NCBI GenBank assembly: GCA_942492115.1
Contig: CALODL010000015.1
Location: forward strand, 1 to 64,000
DNA from: CALODL01 sp942492115
GTDB lineage: Bacteria > Planctomycetota > Phycisphaerae > UBA1845 > CAIVHJ01
Length of the DNA: 64,000 bases
Direction: 5' to 3'
How positions within the stretch are numbered: the stretch's first letter is position 1; every line of letters begins with the position of its first letter. Both the position numbers and the translations under genes were made by a program. This document shows positions 52,701-61,892 of this stretch, one piece after another. The notes under the pieces are model-generated. The model was not told the DNA's origin and searched no databases. It saw nothing but the letters and a program-made list of their open reading frames with translations.

Positions 52701-54049
52701 CCAACGTCGCGCCATGCGATGACGGCAACGCTTGCACGACCCTGGACACGTGTGGCGGCGGAAGTTGCCTCGGCGGGCCGGGCTTGAACTGTGACGACGG
52801 GAACCCGTGCACTGACGACAGCTGCGACAACATCAGCGGCTGTCTCAACATCGACAATGCGGTGTCATGCGACGATGGCGATGCCTGCACGACCGGCGAC
52901 ACCTGCGTAGCGGGTGCCTGCATTGGGGGTGCGCCGCCCGACTGTGCCGATGGCAACGTGTGCACCGATGATGTCTGCGACATCGTGCTCGGCTGTCAAA
53001 ACCTGAACAACACGGCAGCGTGCGACGACGGAATCGCGTGCACGCTCAATGACGTGTGTACCTCGGGGGCTTGCATGGGCATGCCGCTCGACTGTTCCGG
53101 CTTGTCCGATTCATGCAACGACGGCGTGTGCAACGAGGACAACGGACAGTGTGAAGCGCTCGCGATCAACGAGGGTGGATCCTGTGAAGACGGCCTGTTC
53201 TGTAACGGCGCCGAGACGTGTACCGCTGGGTCGTGTGCAGCGGCAGACGACCCGTGTGACGCGAACCCCAACTTCACGTGTGACGAAGTTGCCGATGTCT
53301 GCGTGAACGAGTGCCTCTTCGATTGTAACTTGAATACGCTGGTCGATACCGGTGACTATTCATACTTCCTGGGCTGTTTTGCAACGTTCATCGACCCGGG
53401 GGACTTCTGCGAGTGTGCAGATTACAACTCGAACGGCGCCGGCGATACGGGCGACTATGCCGGTCTTCTCGGTTGTTTCGGTATCGCCTGCCCGTGCCCA
53501 AGCGGCGGGCCGGCTCCACTCGTCGCCCCCTTGACCGATGTGCGGATCATCGTCCGCCGACAGGCGACGGCGTCTGACTATGCCGAAGAACTCCCGACGT
53601 CGCTGCGCACAATGACCGTCGGCGACCAGGTCGTTGCCGAAGTATGGGTGTCCGTCGCCTCCACGCCGGCGGACATGATTGCATGCGCGCTCACCGATAT
53701 CGCATGCACTCCACAGTTGGCGATCGACCACGCGACGGCCTCAGAGGCCTTTCCTGTGTTTGACCTTGTAGAAATCGACGACGAACGGGGCCTGGCCTCC
53801 AACCTGGGCGGCTGCGTTACCACTGACCCTTCTGCGGAGGCCGTCGGCGCGACCTGGGCCCGCGTCGCGACACTCGACATCGAGGCCTTGCACCCGGGGA
53901 TCGCCGAGATCATGCCGCGCGCCGCCAGCCTGCCATTCGTTGGCCTTGCCGTGGTCGGCCAGGATCACAACCTCGAACCATCCACAGTGACTTATCACGG
54001 CGCCCGCGTGCTCGTCCGCGACGCAGCGACGGGGCGTTCGAAGCGTTGA
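49733..54049 (+). CDS. Giant secreted CTDC cysteine-rich repeat protein with dockerin-like pair
   Basis: 1,438 residues from the ATG at 49733 (AGGGAAGAG upstream; an adjacent TTG is in frame). Signal peptide to about residue 36 (VSSASAQ). Residues 37-245: a beta-rich domain (VGATSSSSDGTTLDYAHTVD...WLFDCVGSS) shared with the next gene. Residues about 245-1100: roughly 30 units of the type CDDGNPCTDDSC / CDDGNACTTADTC spaced by about 20-25 residues, resembling the CTDC repeats of Dictyostelium matrix proteins (Pfam Dicty_CTDC). Residues about 1190-1257: two dockerin-like calcium loops (DCNLNTLVDTGDYSYFLGCF; DYNSNGAGDTGDYAGLLGCF). A cohesin-like domain closes the protein. There is no membrane anchor. 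It is probably an extracellular matrix or fibre component stiffened by disulfides. Export may rely on the TlpA proteins encoded at 35-39 kb (inference). Confidence 0.88.
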   Translation: MQILNRCSRLVAARLSLAVTLAVLPWACAVSSASAQIALVGATSSSSDGTTLDYAHTVDNGIARLLVVAIVVDASTPANSALTALPTFDGVPLTLAVDRVTTAPGGTHTYLYYMLDSDLPPAGAYTVSIAADNADNVISGAISVVGAAQQAPEATASNADTQEIIQSNITTLTDNAWLFDCVGSSAPAAGFLPGLQQTEHWDTAASSSRAASSTKIKAVTGASSTAWRQSSSASLCHVVAAFAAAECSSDATCDDGVTCTNDVCVGGLCVSSAQDGQCDDDNPCTDDTCDALLDCQYSTNSASCDDGSACTTIDVCSNGTCVGSVPPDCDDGNPCTDDTCVALTGCVNSNNASACDDGQACTTSDTCNLGSCSGVPVDCTGLDDDCTLGVCNVDTGTCEPQSVNEGEPCDDGALCTTGDQCSLGVCAGSAIDCSGLDDTCAVGVCNPTTGTCQPQPTNDGGTCDDGNICSTNDVCAAGQCVGDAIPGCQTCTTAADCVDANPCTDESCPAGTCVYTANSAACDDGNACTTTDTCAGGMCVGGAPPDCTDGNDCTDDTCDGLLGCQNTPNNDPCDDGNACTSSDTCAGGSCIGGRPRDCDDGNACTDDSCDAGLGCQNIANVLPCDDGNACTTADVCAGGSCTGGPPPNCDDGNPCTDDSCDPAGGCITVDNTAPCDDGLACTVADVCADGVCSGTPLDCSHLDDVCTVGVCNTTSGLCEALPVNDNGACDDADLCTTSDVCAGGTCVGTAVDCSGLNDSCNVGVCQPGTGSCQSEPTNEGGSCNDGNTCTTNDICTSGTCAGDLAPGCQTCVTAAECDDTNPCTDDSCPAGACVHTTNAAACNDGNACTTADTCAAGVCIGGAPPDCNDGNGCTDDSCDVLLGCRNIDNRAPCDDNDACTTNDACAGGVCAGGPPLLCDDGNPCTDDSCDAVAGCQATNNIATCDDGDACTTADTCAGGACIGGPAPNCDDGNPCTDDSCSSALGCQNMANVAPCDDGNACTTLDTCGGGSCLGGPGLNCDDGNPCTDDSCDNISGCLNIDNAVSCDDGDACTTGDTCVAGACIGGAPPDCADGNVCTDDVCDIVLGCQNLNNTAACDDGIACTLNDVCTSGACMGMPLDCSGLSDSCNDGVCNEDNGQCEALAINEGGSCEDGLFCNGAETCTAGSCAAADDPCDANPNFTCDEVADVCVNECLFDCNLNTLVDTGDYSYFLGCFATFIDPGDFCECADYNSNGAGDTGDYAGLLGCFGIACPCPSGGPAPLVAPLTDVRIIVRRQATASDYAEELPTSLRTMTVGDQVVAEVWVSVASTPADMIACALTDIACTPQLAIDHATASEAFPVFDLVEIDDERGLASNLGGCVTTDPSAEAVGATWARVATLDIEALHPGIAEIMPRAASLPFVGLAVVGQDHNLEPSTVTYHGARVLVRDAATGRSKR

Positions 54050-54454
54050 TCTATAACGGCCCCGCCGGCCGCCCGATCGACAGCGCTCAGCTAGTTTTTT
54101 TGGTGATGCGCAGCAATCGCCGCTCTCAGCCTCAAATCCCCCACCACCCAGCGGAATCGATTAGGCGATGCGGATGAGCATCGTCCCCGGACGGCGGCGT
54201 GGGCGGCGTACTGACGTTGACAGGCCTGTCAGTATTTCTGTATACTCCGGACTCTGTCGACGCATCCTGTTGCAGCCCTAAGGCTTTGATCCGAGCCACC
54301 TCGCTGGACACAAGACATCGACACGGTGTGCTCGACCCGTCATCGCCCACTCGAGGGGAGAGTCGTCATGCAGACCATCCAACCTGCACATGCTGGCACG
54401 TTCGCCTCTGATTCGGGGCCTCACCCACGACGTGCATGCGCTGGAGAGACTCAC
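54050..54454. other. Intergenic region with promoter and palindromic operator
   Basis: About 400 bases between the two giant genes. Apart from the promoter/palindrome at 54217-54246 I see only a short T7 run near 54094 and no RNA gene. The reading frame of the next gene is open into this region, but its upstream part lacks coding character. Confidence 0.6.
54217..54246 (+). promoter_or_regulatory. Strong sigma70 promoter with overlapping 14-bp palindrome
   Basis: TTGACA (54217-54222), 18 bases, TATACT (54241-54246): one of the best promoters in the window. The perfect palindrome TGACAGGCCTGTCA (54218-54231) covers the -35 and reads as an operator. The ATG it serves is at 54455, so the leader would be about 200 bases. 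Confidence 0.65.
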
Positions 54455-57400
54455 ATGATATCGAACGTGACCCGGACGATCTCTGTTCGCAGTCTCCTTG
54501 TATGCGCGACGCATGGCATGCTCCTGGTCGCGTTGAGCGCGCAGTCAGCGAGTGCCCAGATTGCCTTCGATCAAGGCACCTCGTCATCGGCCAACGGCAG
54601 CACACTGGCATACGACCACACGATCGGTGGTGGAACGAATCGACTGCTGGTCGTAACGGTCGCGATCGAAGCCTCGAGCCCCGCAAACACCGACCTCACG
54701 GTCACGCCGACCTACAACGGGGTCGACATGACCCTGGCCACCGACCGTGTCACGGGCACGTCGTTCGGCATGCACACATATATGTGGTATATGCTCGAGG
54801 CCGATCTGCCGGCCGCTGGAACGTACAGTGTTTCGCTCACTGCCGGAAACGCCGACAACATCACGTCCGGGGCGGTGTCGGTCACCAATGTGGCCCAGCA
54901 GCCACCGGAAGTAACCGGTTCAAGTGCAGATGACCAGGCTGGCGATGATGTCATCCAGACGGGTGTAACCACCCTGACCGACGGCGCCTGGCTGTTCGAT
55001 TGTGTCGGCTCGGGCAATGCCGTCAGCGGCTACACGCCTGATGGTGGTCAGATCGAGCGCTGGGATGTCGCGGCCAGCAGCAGTCGCGGAGCTGGCAGTA
55101 CGGCCGAGCAACCCAGCGCCGGTGCAATCACTCTCGGGTGGACCGCAGAATCGAGCTCCAACCGCATCGCCCACGTGGTTGCCGGATTTGCTCCGGCCGA
55201 GTGCGCCATCGATCCTGATTGTGATGACGGTGTCTTTTGCAATGGTCCGGAGACCTGCGCCGGATTCACCTGCCAGGCAGGCGCCGCGCCCTGCCCGATC
55301 GCAATGTGTGACGAGATCAATGACACGTGCATGCCCCAGACGGCCCAACTCGAGGCCGGGGTCGTTGCCGCGGACGGGACGGCGGTGACCGTCAACCTGG
55401 CCAATACTTACAGCAGTCCTGTCGTGGTGTGTTCGGGTCAATATGACAACAACACCGTTCCGATCGTTCCACGGGTCAGCAACGTGACGGCGACCAGCTT
55501 CGATGTCCGTCTGGTCAACCCTTCCGGAACTGCAGTCGTCAGTGACACGATCAACTATGTTGTCGTGGAAGAAGGCACGTGGACCGTCGACGGCGTGGAC
55601 CTCGAGGCCCGGACATACAACTCGACGATCACCGACTCGGACGGCAGCTGGGTCGGTACAGCTCAGACGTACAGCCACACCTACAACAGTCCCGTCGTCC
55701 TCGGCCAGGTCATGACTGAAAACGATGCGAGCTGGTCAGTGTTCTGGTGTCAGGGCGCGTCCCGGACCGATCCTCCTTCGCCAACCGCACTGGTCACTGG
55801 CAAGACGGTCTGCGAGGACCCGAGCACGACCCGCGTCGACGAGACCGTTGGCTTCATCGTCTTCGAGGCTGGACATGGCACGATCGGTGGAGTTGATTTT
55901 GAAGCTCTTCTCGGAAGTGACACCGTCCAGGGTGTGGACAATGCCCCACCGTACACCTACACATTCGACACGGCCTTCAACGCCAGTCCACAGGTCGCAG
56001 TGTTGACGATGAGCGGTGTCGACGGAGTCAACGGTGGCTGGGCACAAACGATGGGTGCGGCGCCACTGACGGCTCAAACGATGGATCTCGTCATCGACGA
56101 AGACCAGATCAACGATCCCGAACGCAATCACACGGCAGAGCAGGTCGCGTACGTCGTCTTTGAAACGCCAATGGTCTATCCACCGGGACAGTGCGTCGTC
56201 GACGGCGACTGCACCGACGGCAATGTCTGCACGACGGACACCTGCACCGCCGGCGTGTGCTCGAGCACGCACAATACAGCGACTTGTGACGACGGCGATG
56301 CCTGCACGACAAGCGACACATGCTCAGCAGGAACGTGCGTCGGTGGGCCGCCACCGGATTGCGACGATGGTAACGTGTGCACCACCGACAGTTGCGATCC
56401 GGTGCTCGGTTGCCAGAACATCAACAACACTGCTCCGTGCGATGACGGCAACGCGTGTACGACCGTCGATGCATGCAGTGGCGGTACCTGTGCGGGCTCT
56501 GTACCGCCGAACTGTGATGACGGCAACGTGTGCACGGATGATAGCTGTGATCCGGTCCTCGGTTGCCAACAAGTCAATAACACCGCGCCGTGCGATGATG
56601 CCGATGCCTGTACGACCCTCGACACGTGTGCCGCAGGAACGTGTGTTGGAGGTGTGCCGCCCGATTGCGACGACGGCAACGTGTGCACGGATGACAGTTG
56701 CGACAGCGTCCTCGGATGCCAGAACAGCAACAATGGCATCAGCTGTGATGATGGTGATGCCTGCACAACGTTCGATACGTGTGCCGGAGGCGCCTGTGTC
56801 GGGGGGTCGGCCCCCGACTGCAATGACGGCAACGTGTGTACCGATGACAGTTGCGACCCGGGTCTGGGCTGCCAGAACATCAACAACGCTGCACCGTGCG
56901 ATGATGGCGACGCGTGCTCGACGATCGACGTGTGTGCAGGGGGTACGTGTACGGGCAGTACGCCGCCCGACTGCGACGATGGCAACCCGTGTACCGATGA
57001 TGCGTGCAATCCCAGTATTGGATGCGTCAGCACGAACAACAACAGCCCCTGCGATGACGGCGTGCCGTGTACCTCTGGCGATACATGCTCCGGAGGGACG
57101 TGCGCCGGCAGCGCGGTCGATTGCTCGGGGCTTGACGATGCATGCAACGCGGGGGTGTGCGAGACGGGAACCGGTGCATGTGTGACTCAGCCGGTCAACG
57201 ACGGGGGCGCGTGCGACGATGGCGACCTGTGCACAACCGCGGATGAATGCACTGCGGGCACTTGCCTGGGTATAGCGATTGATTGCTCGGGCCTCGACGA
57301 CACGTGCAACACAGGCGTGTGCAACGCGACGACGGGAGCGTGTCAGGCACTACCGACCAACAGGTCCGGCCCCTGCGACGACGGCAATCCCTGCACCACC

Positions 57401-60400
57401 ACCGATGCCTGCGCGGCGGGCGTATGTGTTGGGCAAGCGATCCCGGGCTGTCAGTTGTGTGCGACCGCCGGCGATTGCGACGACGGCAACCCCTGTACTG
57501 ATGACACCTGCCCGGCCGGCACGTGCCAATACACGAACAACCTGGTGATGTGTGATGATGGCGACTTGTGTACGTCTGGCGATGTGTGCGCGGCGGGCGC
57601 GTGCACATCCGGTGCACCGGTGGATTGCTCGGGGCTGGACGGCGCCTGCACCCTGGGCGCGTGCAATGCCGTCACCGGTCTATGCGAGGCCCTTCCGGCC
57701 AATGAGGGCTCGACCTGCGACGATGGCGACCTGTGCACGATCGATGACGTGTGCACGGGCGGTGTGTGTGGTGGCGCCGCTGTCGATTGCTCGGGGCTCA
57801 ACGATGCGTGTAACACGGGCACATGCAATCCGGCGGACGGAACGTGCATGGCGGCGCCCTCCAATGAGGGCGGAGGCTGTGACGATGCGGTTCCTTGCAC
57901 GACCGGCGACGTGTGCACCCTGGGGCTGTGCGGCGGAAATCCTGTTGATTGTTCGGGCCTTGACAGCGCCTGTACGCAGGGAACGTGCAATGCTCTCTCC
58001 GGCATGTGCGATGCGGCACCAATCAACGACGGCGGCGCCTGCGATGATGCTGACCCGTGCACGACCACTGACCAGTGTGTCTCCGGCATCTGTACCGGTA
58101 CGACGACGGATTGCTCGGGATTGGATGACAACTGCATTGTCGGTGTGTGCAACGGGAGCACGGGTCTGTGCACGCCCCAACCCGCCAACGAGGGCGGCTC
58201 GTGTGATGACGGAGACCTGTGTACCGGCTCCGATGCATGCATGGCCGGCACCTGCGTCGGCGTAGCGGTCGATTGCTCGGGATTGAACGACACCTGTAAT
58301 ATTGGCGTGTGCAACGCCACGTCGGGCGCGTGCGATGCCCAGACGATCAACGAAGGTGGCGCCTGTGACGATGCCGACCTGTGCTCGACCGGCGACGTGT
58401 GTACGAATGGCACGTGCACCGGCACGGCGACCGATTGCTCGGGGCTTGACGATGTGTGCAATCAAGGTGTGTGTAATCCAGTAACCGGCGCCTGCACGGC
58501 CCAACCGGTCAACGAGGGCGGCGCCTGTGACGATGCCAGCCTGTGCACGACGGGTGATGCCTGCGTCGCCGGCGTGTGCACCGGCACGGCCGTGGATTGC
58601 TCCGGACTCGATGACGCCTGCAACGCTGGCGTATGCAACCCAGCCACCGGCCTGTGCCAGACCCAACCAGCCAACGAGTCGGACCCGTGCGATGACAACG
58701 ACGTGTGCACCAGCGCCGACGAATGCAACGCCGGCTTGTGTATCGGCAGTCCGATCCCTGGATGCCAGCTGTGTGCCAGCGCCGCCGAATGCGACGACGG
58801 TAATCCGTGCACCGATGACACGTGCCCCAGCGGCAGCTGCGTGTTCACCGCCAACACCACCCCGTGTGATGACGGCGACGCGTGCACGACGGGTGATACC
58901 TGCTCCGCGGGAACGTGCCTCTCAGGTGTCACAACCGATTGTTCGGGCCTCGACAGCGCCTGCACGGTTGGCGTATGCAACTCGATCAGCGGCCTGTGCT
59001 CGGCGCAGAGTGCCAATGAGGGTGGTCCATGCGATGACGCCAATGCCTGCACCACCGCCGACACGTGTGTGGCCGGCACGTGCGTGGGCGGCACGCCCCC
59101 GGACTGTGACGATGGCAACGCGTGCACCGATGATAGCTGCGACGCACTGGCCGGTTGCCAGAGCATCGACAACGCCGCACCGTGTGATGACGGTGATGCC
59201 TGCACGACCGCTGATATGTGTATCGCTGGCGTGTGTACGGGCGGCGCGGCCCCGAACTGTAATGACGGCAACGCGTGTACGGATGACAGCTGTGACACGC
59301 TCACAGGGTGCATGAATGTCAACAATGCGGCCTCATGTGACGACGCCAATGCCTGCACCACATCCGACACATGCAACGGTGGTGTGTGTACGGGTGGCCC
59401 CGCGCCCGATTGCGACGACAGTAACCCGTGCACGACGGACAGTTGCGACACCATCCTGGGCTGTCAGAACACCCACCACACGGCCGCCTGTGATGACGGC
59501 GATGCCTGCACGACAACCGATGTGTGTAGCGCCGGCAGTTGTATCGGCGGCCCACCGGCGAACTGCAACGACGGTAATCCGTGTACCGATGACAGTTGTG
59601 ATCCGGTGTCCGGATGCCAGAATGTAGACAATACGGCAGCGTGCGATGATGGCGATGCGTGCACGACGATCGACATGTGCGTCGGCGGCCTGTGTGTTGG
59701 CGGTGCGCCGATCAGTTGCGCAGATGGCAATGTGTGCACCGACGATGTCTGTGATCCAGTATTCGGTTGCCAGAACCCGAACAACGTGGCACCCTGCGAT
59801 GATGGTGATGTGTGTACAACTGGCGATGCATGTGCCCTGGGATCGTGTGTTCCGGGAGCTGGCATTGACTGTTCGAGCCTCGACGGCGACTGCGGCATCG
59901 GCGTGTGCAATACCATCACCGGCGCGTGCGAAGTCCAGGCAGCCAACGAAGGAGCGTCCTGCGATGACGGCACGGCGTGTACGACTGGGGACACCTGTTC
60001 CGCCGGTGTCTGCTCCGGAGCACCTGTGCCCGCCTGCCAGCCTTGTATCGTCGTCGCGGATTGTGACGATGGTAACCCCTGCTCGGACGAGGCCTGTGTC
60101 GATGGGGCATGTGTGTTCACCGGCAACACGGCCCCCTGTGAAGACGGTGATCCATGTACGTCTGGAGACATCTGTGCCAATGGCCTGTGCTCGAGTGGTG
60201 GCGCGACCGACTGCGACGATGGCAACCCGTGCACGGATGACAGCTGCGACAGCCTGACCGGCTGCGTCAATGCGGCCAACATGGTTCCGTGCGATGACGG
60301 TGCACCGTGTACGACGAATGACACGTGTACGGGCGGGGTGTGCAGCGGTACGCTGATCCCGAAGTGCACACTGTGCGTGGACGACAATGACTGTGACGAC

Positions 60401-61645
60401 GGCAACGTGTGCACTGATGATGCGTGTTCTGCCGGCAGCTGCATCTTCACGGCCAACACTGCAACCTGCGACGATGGTGATGCATGCACGGTCGGGGATG
60501 TCTGCGCGGGCGAGACCTGCATCAGCGGCCCCCCCCTCGATTGTGACGATGGCAACCTCTGTACGGACGACAGCTGCGACACTGCACTCGGCTGCCTCAA
60601 CATCGACAATGTCGATCCCTGCGACGATGGTGACGCATGTACGACGGGCGATGCGTGCAGTGCCTCAGGGTGCGCGGGCACACCGGTAGACTGCTCAGGA
60701 CTCGATGGTCCGTGTACCGCCGGTGCGTGTAACGCCCTCAGTGGCGTATGCGAAGCCCAACCTATCAACGAAGGCACGTCGTGCTCGGACGGCCTGTTCT
60801 GCAACGGGGCCGAGACCTGTGCGGCCGGCGTGTGTGCCGCAGTTGCGACGCCGTGCGAAGCCAACCCCAATGCCACGTGCGACGAGGCCACCGACACCTG
60901 TATCAACGAGTGTACCTTTGACTGCAATCTCAACAGCGTCATCGACACTGGCGACTATTCGTTCTTCCTCGGATGCTTCGGAGAGTTCATCAACCCCGGA
61001 GACGCCTGTGAATGTGCTGATTTCAACGACAACGGCGTAGGCGACACTGGCGATTATGCCGGCCTGCTCGGCTGCTTCGGCATGACCTGCCCGTGCCCCG
61101 GCGGGCCGGCGCCGACCGTGGAGGCGAACGCCGAGGTTCGCGTTGTACTCCGTGACGCGGCCGGCAAGTATGACTATGCCGATACGCTGCCCAAGTCGCT
61201 CCGCACCGTCCGCGTCGGGGATGAACTGGTCGCCGAAGTGTGGCTCACTGTCGACCCCATCTCTGCGAGCGCGCTGGCCTGTGCGGTCACCGATGTCGCA
61301 GTCGATGCGCCCTTCGATATCGATCATGCCACGGCATCGGACGCGCTGCCCGTCTTTGACCTGACCCATGTCGATGCACGATACGGACAAGCTCAGAACA
61401 TCGGCGGATGCATCGCCAGCGAGCAACTCGACACCGTTCCGCACGCAACATGGATCCGCATCGCCACACTCGAGCTCAGCGCTGTTCAGGCGGGCATTGC
61501 GCTGATCATGCCACAGACGGCCAGTGGTCCGCACGTCGGCATCGCGCTCGTGGGCCAGGACCGCAACCTGGCGGACGCCCGCGTGATTTATCGCGGTGCG
61601 CGCGTAGTCGTTCGTGATCCGTTGTTGGATGCGCGCTCGCGCTGA
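54455..61645 (+). CDS. Giant secreted CTDC cysteine-rich repeat protein, 2,396 residues, with lectin-like and dockerin-like regions
   Basis: Starts at the ATG at 54455, preceded by GGAGAG and followed by a signal peptide ending SAQSASAQ; the frame is open to 54326 but without signal features. Residues 36-248 repeat the beta domain of the previous gene. Residues about 295-572 are a duplicated beta domain (TYSSPVVVCSGQYDNNTV...VDLEAR and TYNSPVVLGQVMTENDASWS...VDFEALL), possibly sugar-binding like H-type lectins; the smaller paralogue lacks it. Residues about 578-2080: over 50 CTDC units (CDDGNVCTDDSC, CDDGDACTTADTC, often separated by DCSGLDDACNAGVCN). Then FCNGAETC, two dockerin-like loops (DCNLNSVIDTGDYSFFLGCF; DFNDNGVGDTGDYAGLLGCF) and a cohesin-like end. 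The repeated DNA is internally homologous and likely to vary in length between strains. It is probably a very long surface or matrix fibre. Confidence 0.88.
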   Translation: MISNVTRTISVRSLLVCATHGMLLVALSAQSASAQIAFDQGTSSSANGSTLAYDHTIGGGTNRLLVVTVAIEASSPANTDLTVTPTYNGVDMTLATDRVTGTSFGMHTYMWYMLEADLPAAGTYSVSLTAGNADNITSGAVSVTNVAQQPPEVTGSSADDQAGDDVIQTGVTTLTDGAWLFDCVGSGNAVSGYTPDGGQIERWDVAASSSRGAGSTAEQPSAGAITLGWTAESSSNRIAHVVAGFAPAECAIDPDCDDGVFCNGPETCAGFTCQAGAAPCPIAMCDEINDTCMPQTAQLEAGVVAADGTAVTVNLANTYSSPVVVCSGQYDNNTVPIVPRVSNVTATSFDVRLVNPSGTAVVSDTINYVVVEEGTWTVDGVDLEARTYNSTITDSDGSWVGTAQTYSHTYNSPVVLGQVMTENDASWSVFWCQGASRTDPPSPTALVTGKTVCEDPSTTRVDETVGFIVFEAGHGTIGGVDFEALLGSDTVQGVDNAPPYTYTFDTAFNASPQVAVLTMSGVDGVNGGWAQTMGAAPLTAQTMDLVIDEDQINDPERNHTAEQVAYVVFETPMVYPPGQCVVDGDCTDGNVCTTDTCTAGVCSSTHNTATCDDGDACTTSDTCSAGTCVGGPPPDCDDGNVCTTDSCDPVLGCQNINNTAPCDDGNACTTVDACSGGTCAGSVPPNCDDGNVCTDDSCDPVLGCQQVNNTAPCDDADACTTLDTCAAGTCVGGVPPDCDDGNVCTDDSCDSVLGCQNSNNGISCDDGDACTTFDTCAGGACVGGSAPDCNDGNVCTDDSCDPGLGCQNINNAAPCDDGDACSTIDVCAGGTCTGSTPPDCDDGNPCTDDACNPSIGCVSTNNNSPCDDGVPCTSGDTCSGGTCAGSAVDCSGLDDACNAGVCETGTGACVTQPVNDGGACDDGDLCTTADECTAGTCLGIAIDCSGLDDTCNTGVCNATTGACQALPTNRSGPCDDGNPCTTTDACAAGVCVGQAIPGCQLCATAGDCDDGNPCTDDTCPAGTCQYTNNLVMCDDGDLCTSGDVCAAGACTSGAPVDCSGLDGACTLGACNAVTGLCEALPANEGSTCDDGDLCTIDDVCTGGVCGGAAVDCSGLNDACNTGTCNPADGTCMAAPSNEGGGCDDAVPCTTGDVCTLGLCGGNPVDCSGLDSACTQGTCNALSGMCDAAPINDGGACDDADPCTTTDQCVSGICTGTTTDCSGLDDNCIVGVCNGSTGLCTPQPANEGGSCDDGDLCTGSDACMAGTCVGVAVDCSGLNDTCNIGVCNATSGACDAQTINEGGACDDADLCSTGDVCTNGTCTGTATDCSGLDDVCNQGVCNPVTGACTAQPVNEGGACDDASLCTTGDACVAGVCTGTAVDCSGLDDACNAGVCNPATGLCQTQPANESDPCDDNDVCTSADECNAGLCIGSPIPGCQLCASAAECDDGNPCTDDTCPSGSCVFTANTTPCDDGDACTTGDTCSAGTCLSGVTTDCSGLDSACTVGVCNSISGLCSAQSANEGGPCDDANACTTADTCVAGTCVGGTPPDCDDGNACTDDSCDALAGCQSIDNAAPCDDGDACTTADMCIAGVCTGGAAPNCNDGNACTDDSCDTLTGCMNVNNAASCDDANACTTSDTCNGGVCTGGPAPDCDDSNPCTTDSCDTILGCQNTHHTAACDDGDACTTTDVCSAGSCIGGPPANCNDGNPCTDDSCDPVSGCQNVDNTAACDDGDACTTIDMCVGGLCVGGAPISCADGNVCTDDVCDPVFGCQNPNNVAPCDDGDVCTTGDACALGSCVPGAGIDCSSLDGDCGIGVCNTITGACEVQAANEGASCDDGTACTTGDTCSAGVCSGAPVPACQPCIVVADCDDGNPCSDEACVDGACVFTGNTAPCEDGDPCTSGDICANGLCSSGGATDCDDGNPCTDDSCDSLTGCVNAANMVPCDDGAPCTTNDTCTGGVCSGTLIPKCTLCVDDNDCDDGNVCTDDACSAGSCIFTANTATCDDGDACTVGDVCAGETCISGPPLDCDDGNLCTDDSCDTALGCLNIDNVDPCDDGDACTTGDACSASGCAGTPVDCSGLDGPCTAGACNALSGVCEAQPINEGTSCSDGLFCNGAETCAAGVCAAVATPCEANPNATCDEATDTCINECTFDCNLNSVIDTGDYSFFLGCFGEFINPGDACECADFNDNGVGDTGDYAGLLGCFGMTCPCPGGPAPTVEANAEVRVVLRDAAGKYDYADTLPKSLRTVRVGDELVAEVWLTVDPISASALACAVTDVAVDAPFDIDHATASDALPVFDLTHVDARYGQAQNIGGCIASEQLDTVPHATWIRIATLELSAVQAGIALIMPQTASGPHVGIALVGQDRNLADARVIYRGARVVVRDPLLDARSR

Positions 61646-61892
61646 GCGGTGTCCGCGGTCCATCCCAATGGTGCGCTCGACGGCCGCGGGGATACACAGA
61701 GACTCCCTCCACAGGTGATCCCGGCCATGGGCAACAATCGCGATATCGGCTTCGAATCGCGTCCCCCGAATCGCGGGAACCAGTTGGGGCGCAACTGGCG
61801 ATGCGACTGGGCGGCAAGAGATCTTTCGATGCGGTGCCACAACGCGTACCATGTCGTGCATCATTCTTCTGCGAACCCGAGGAGGCCGGACC

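Noticed and set aside
56176..61000. Long minus-strand open frames opposite the giant CTDC protein
   Set aside because: Their Ser/His/Pro-rich repeats are the antisense of the cysteine-rich units; they carry no independent signals.
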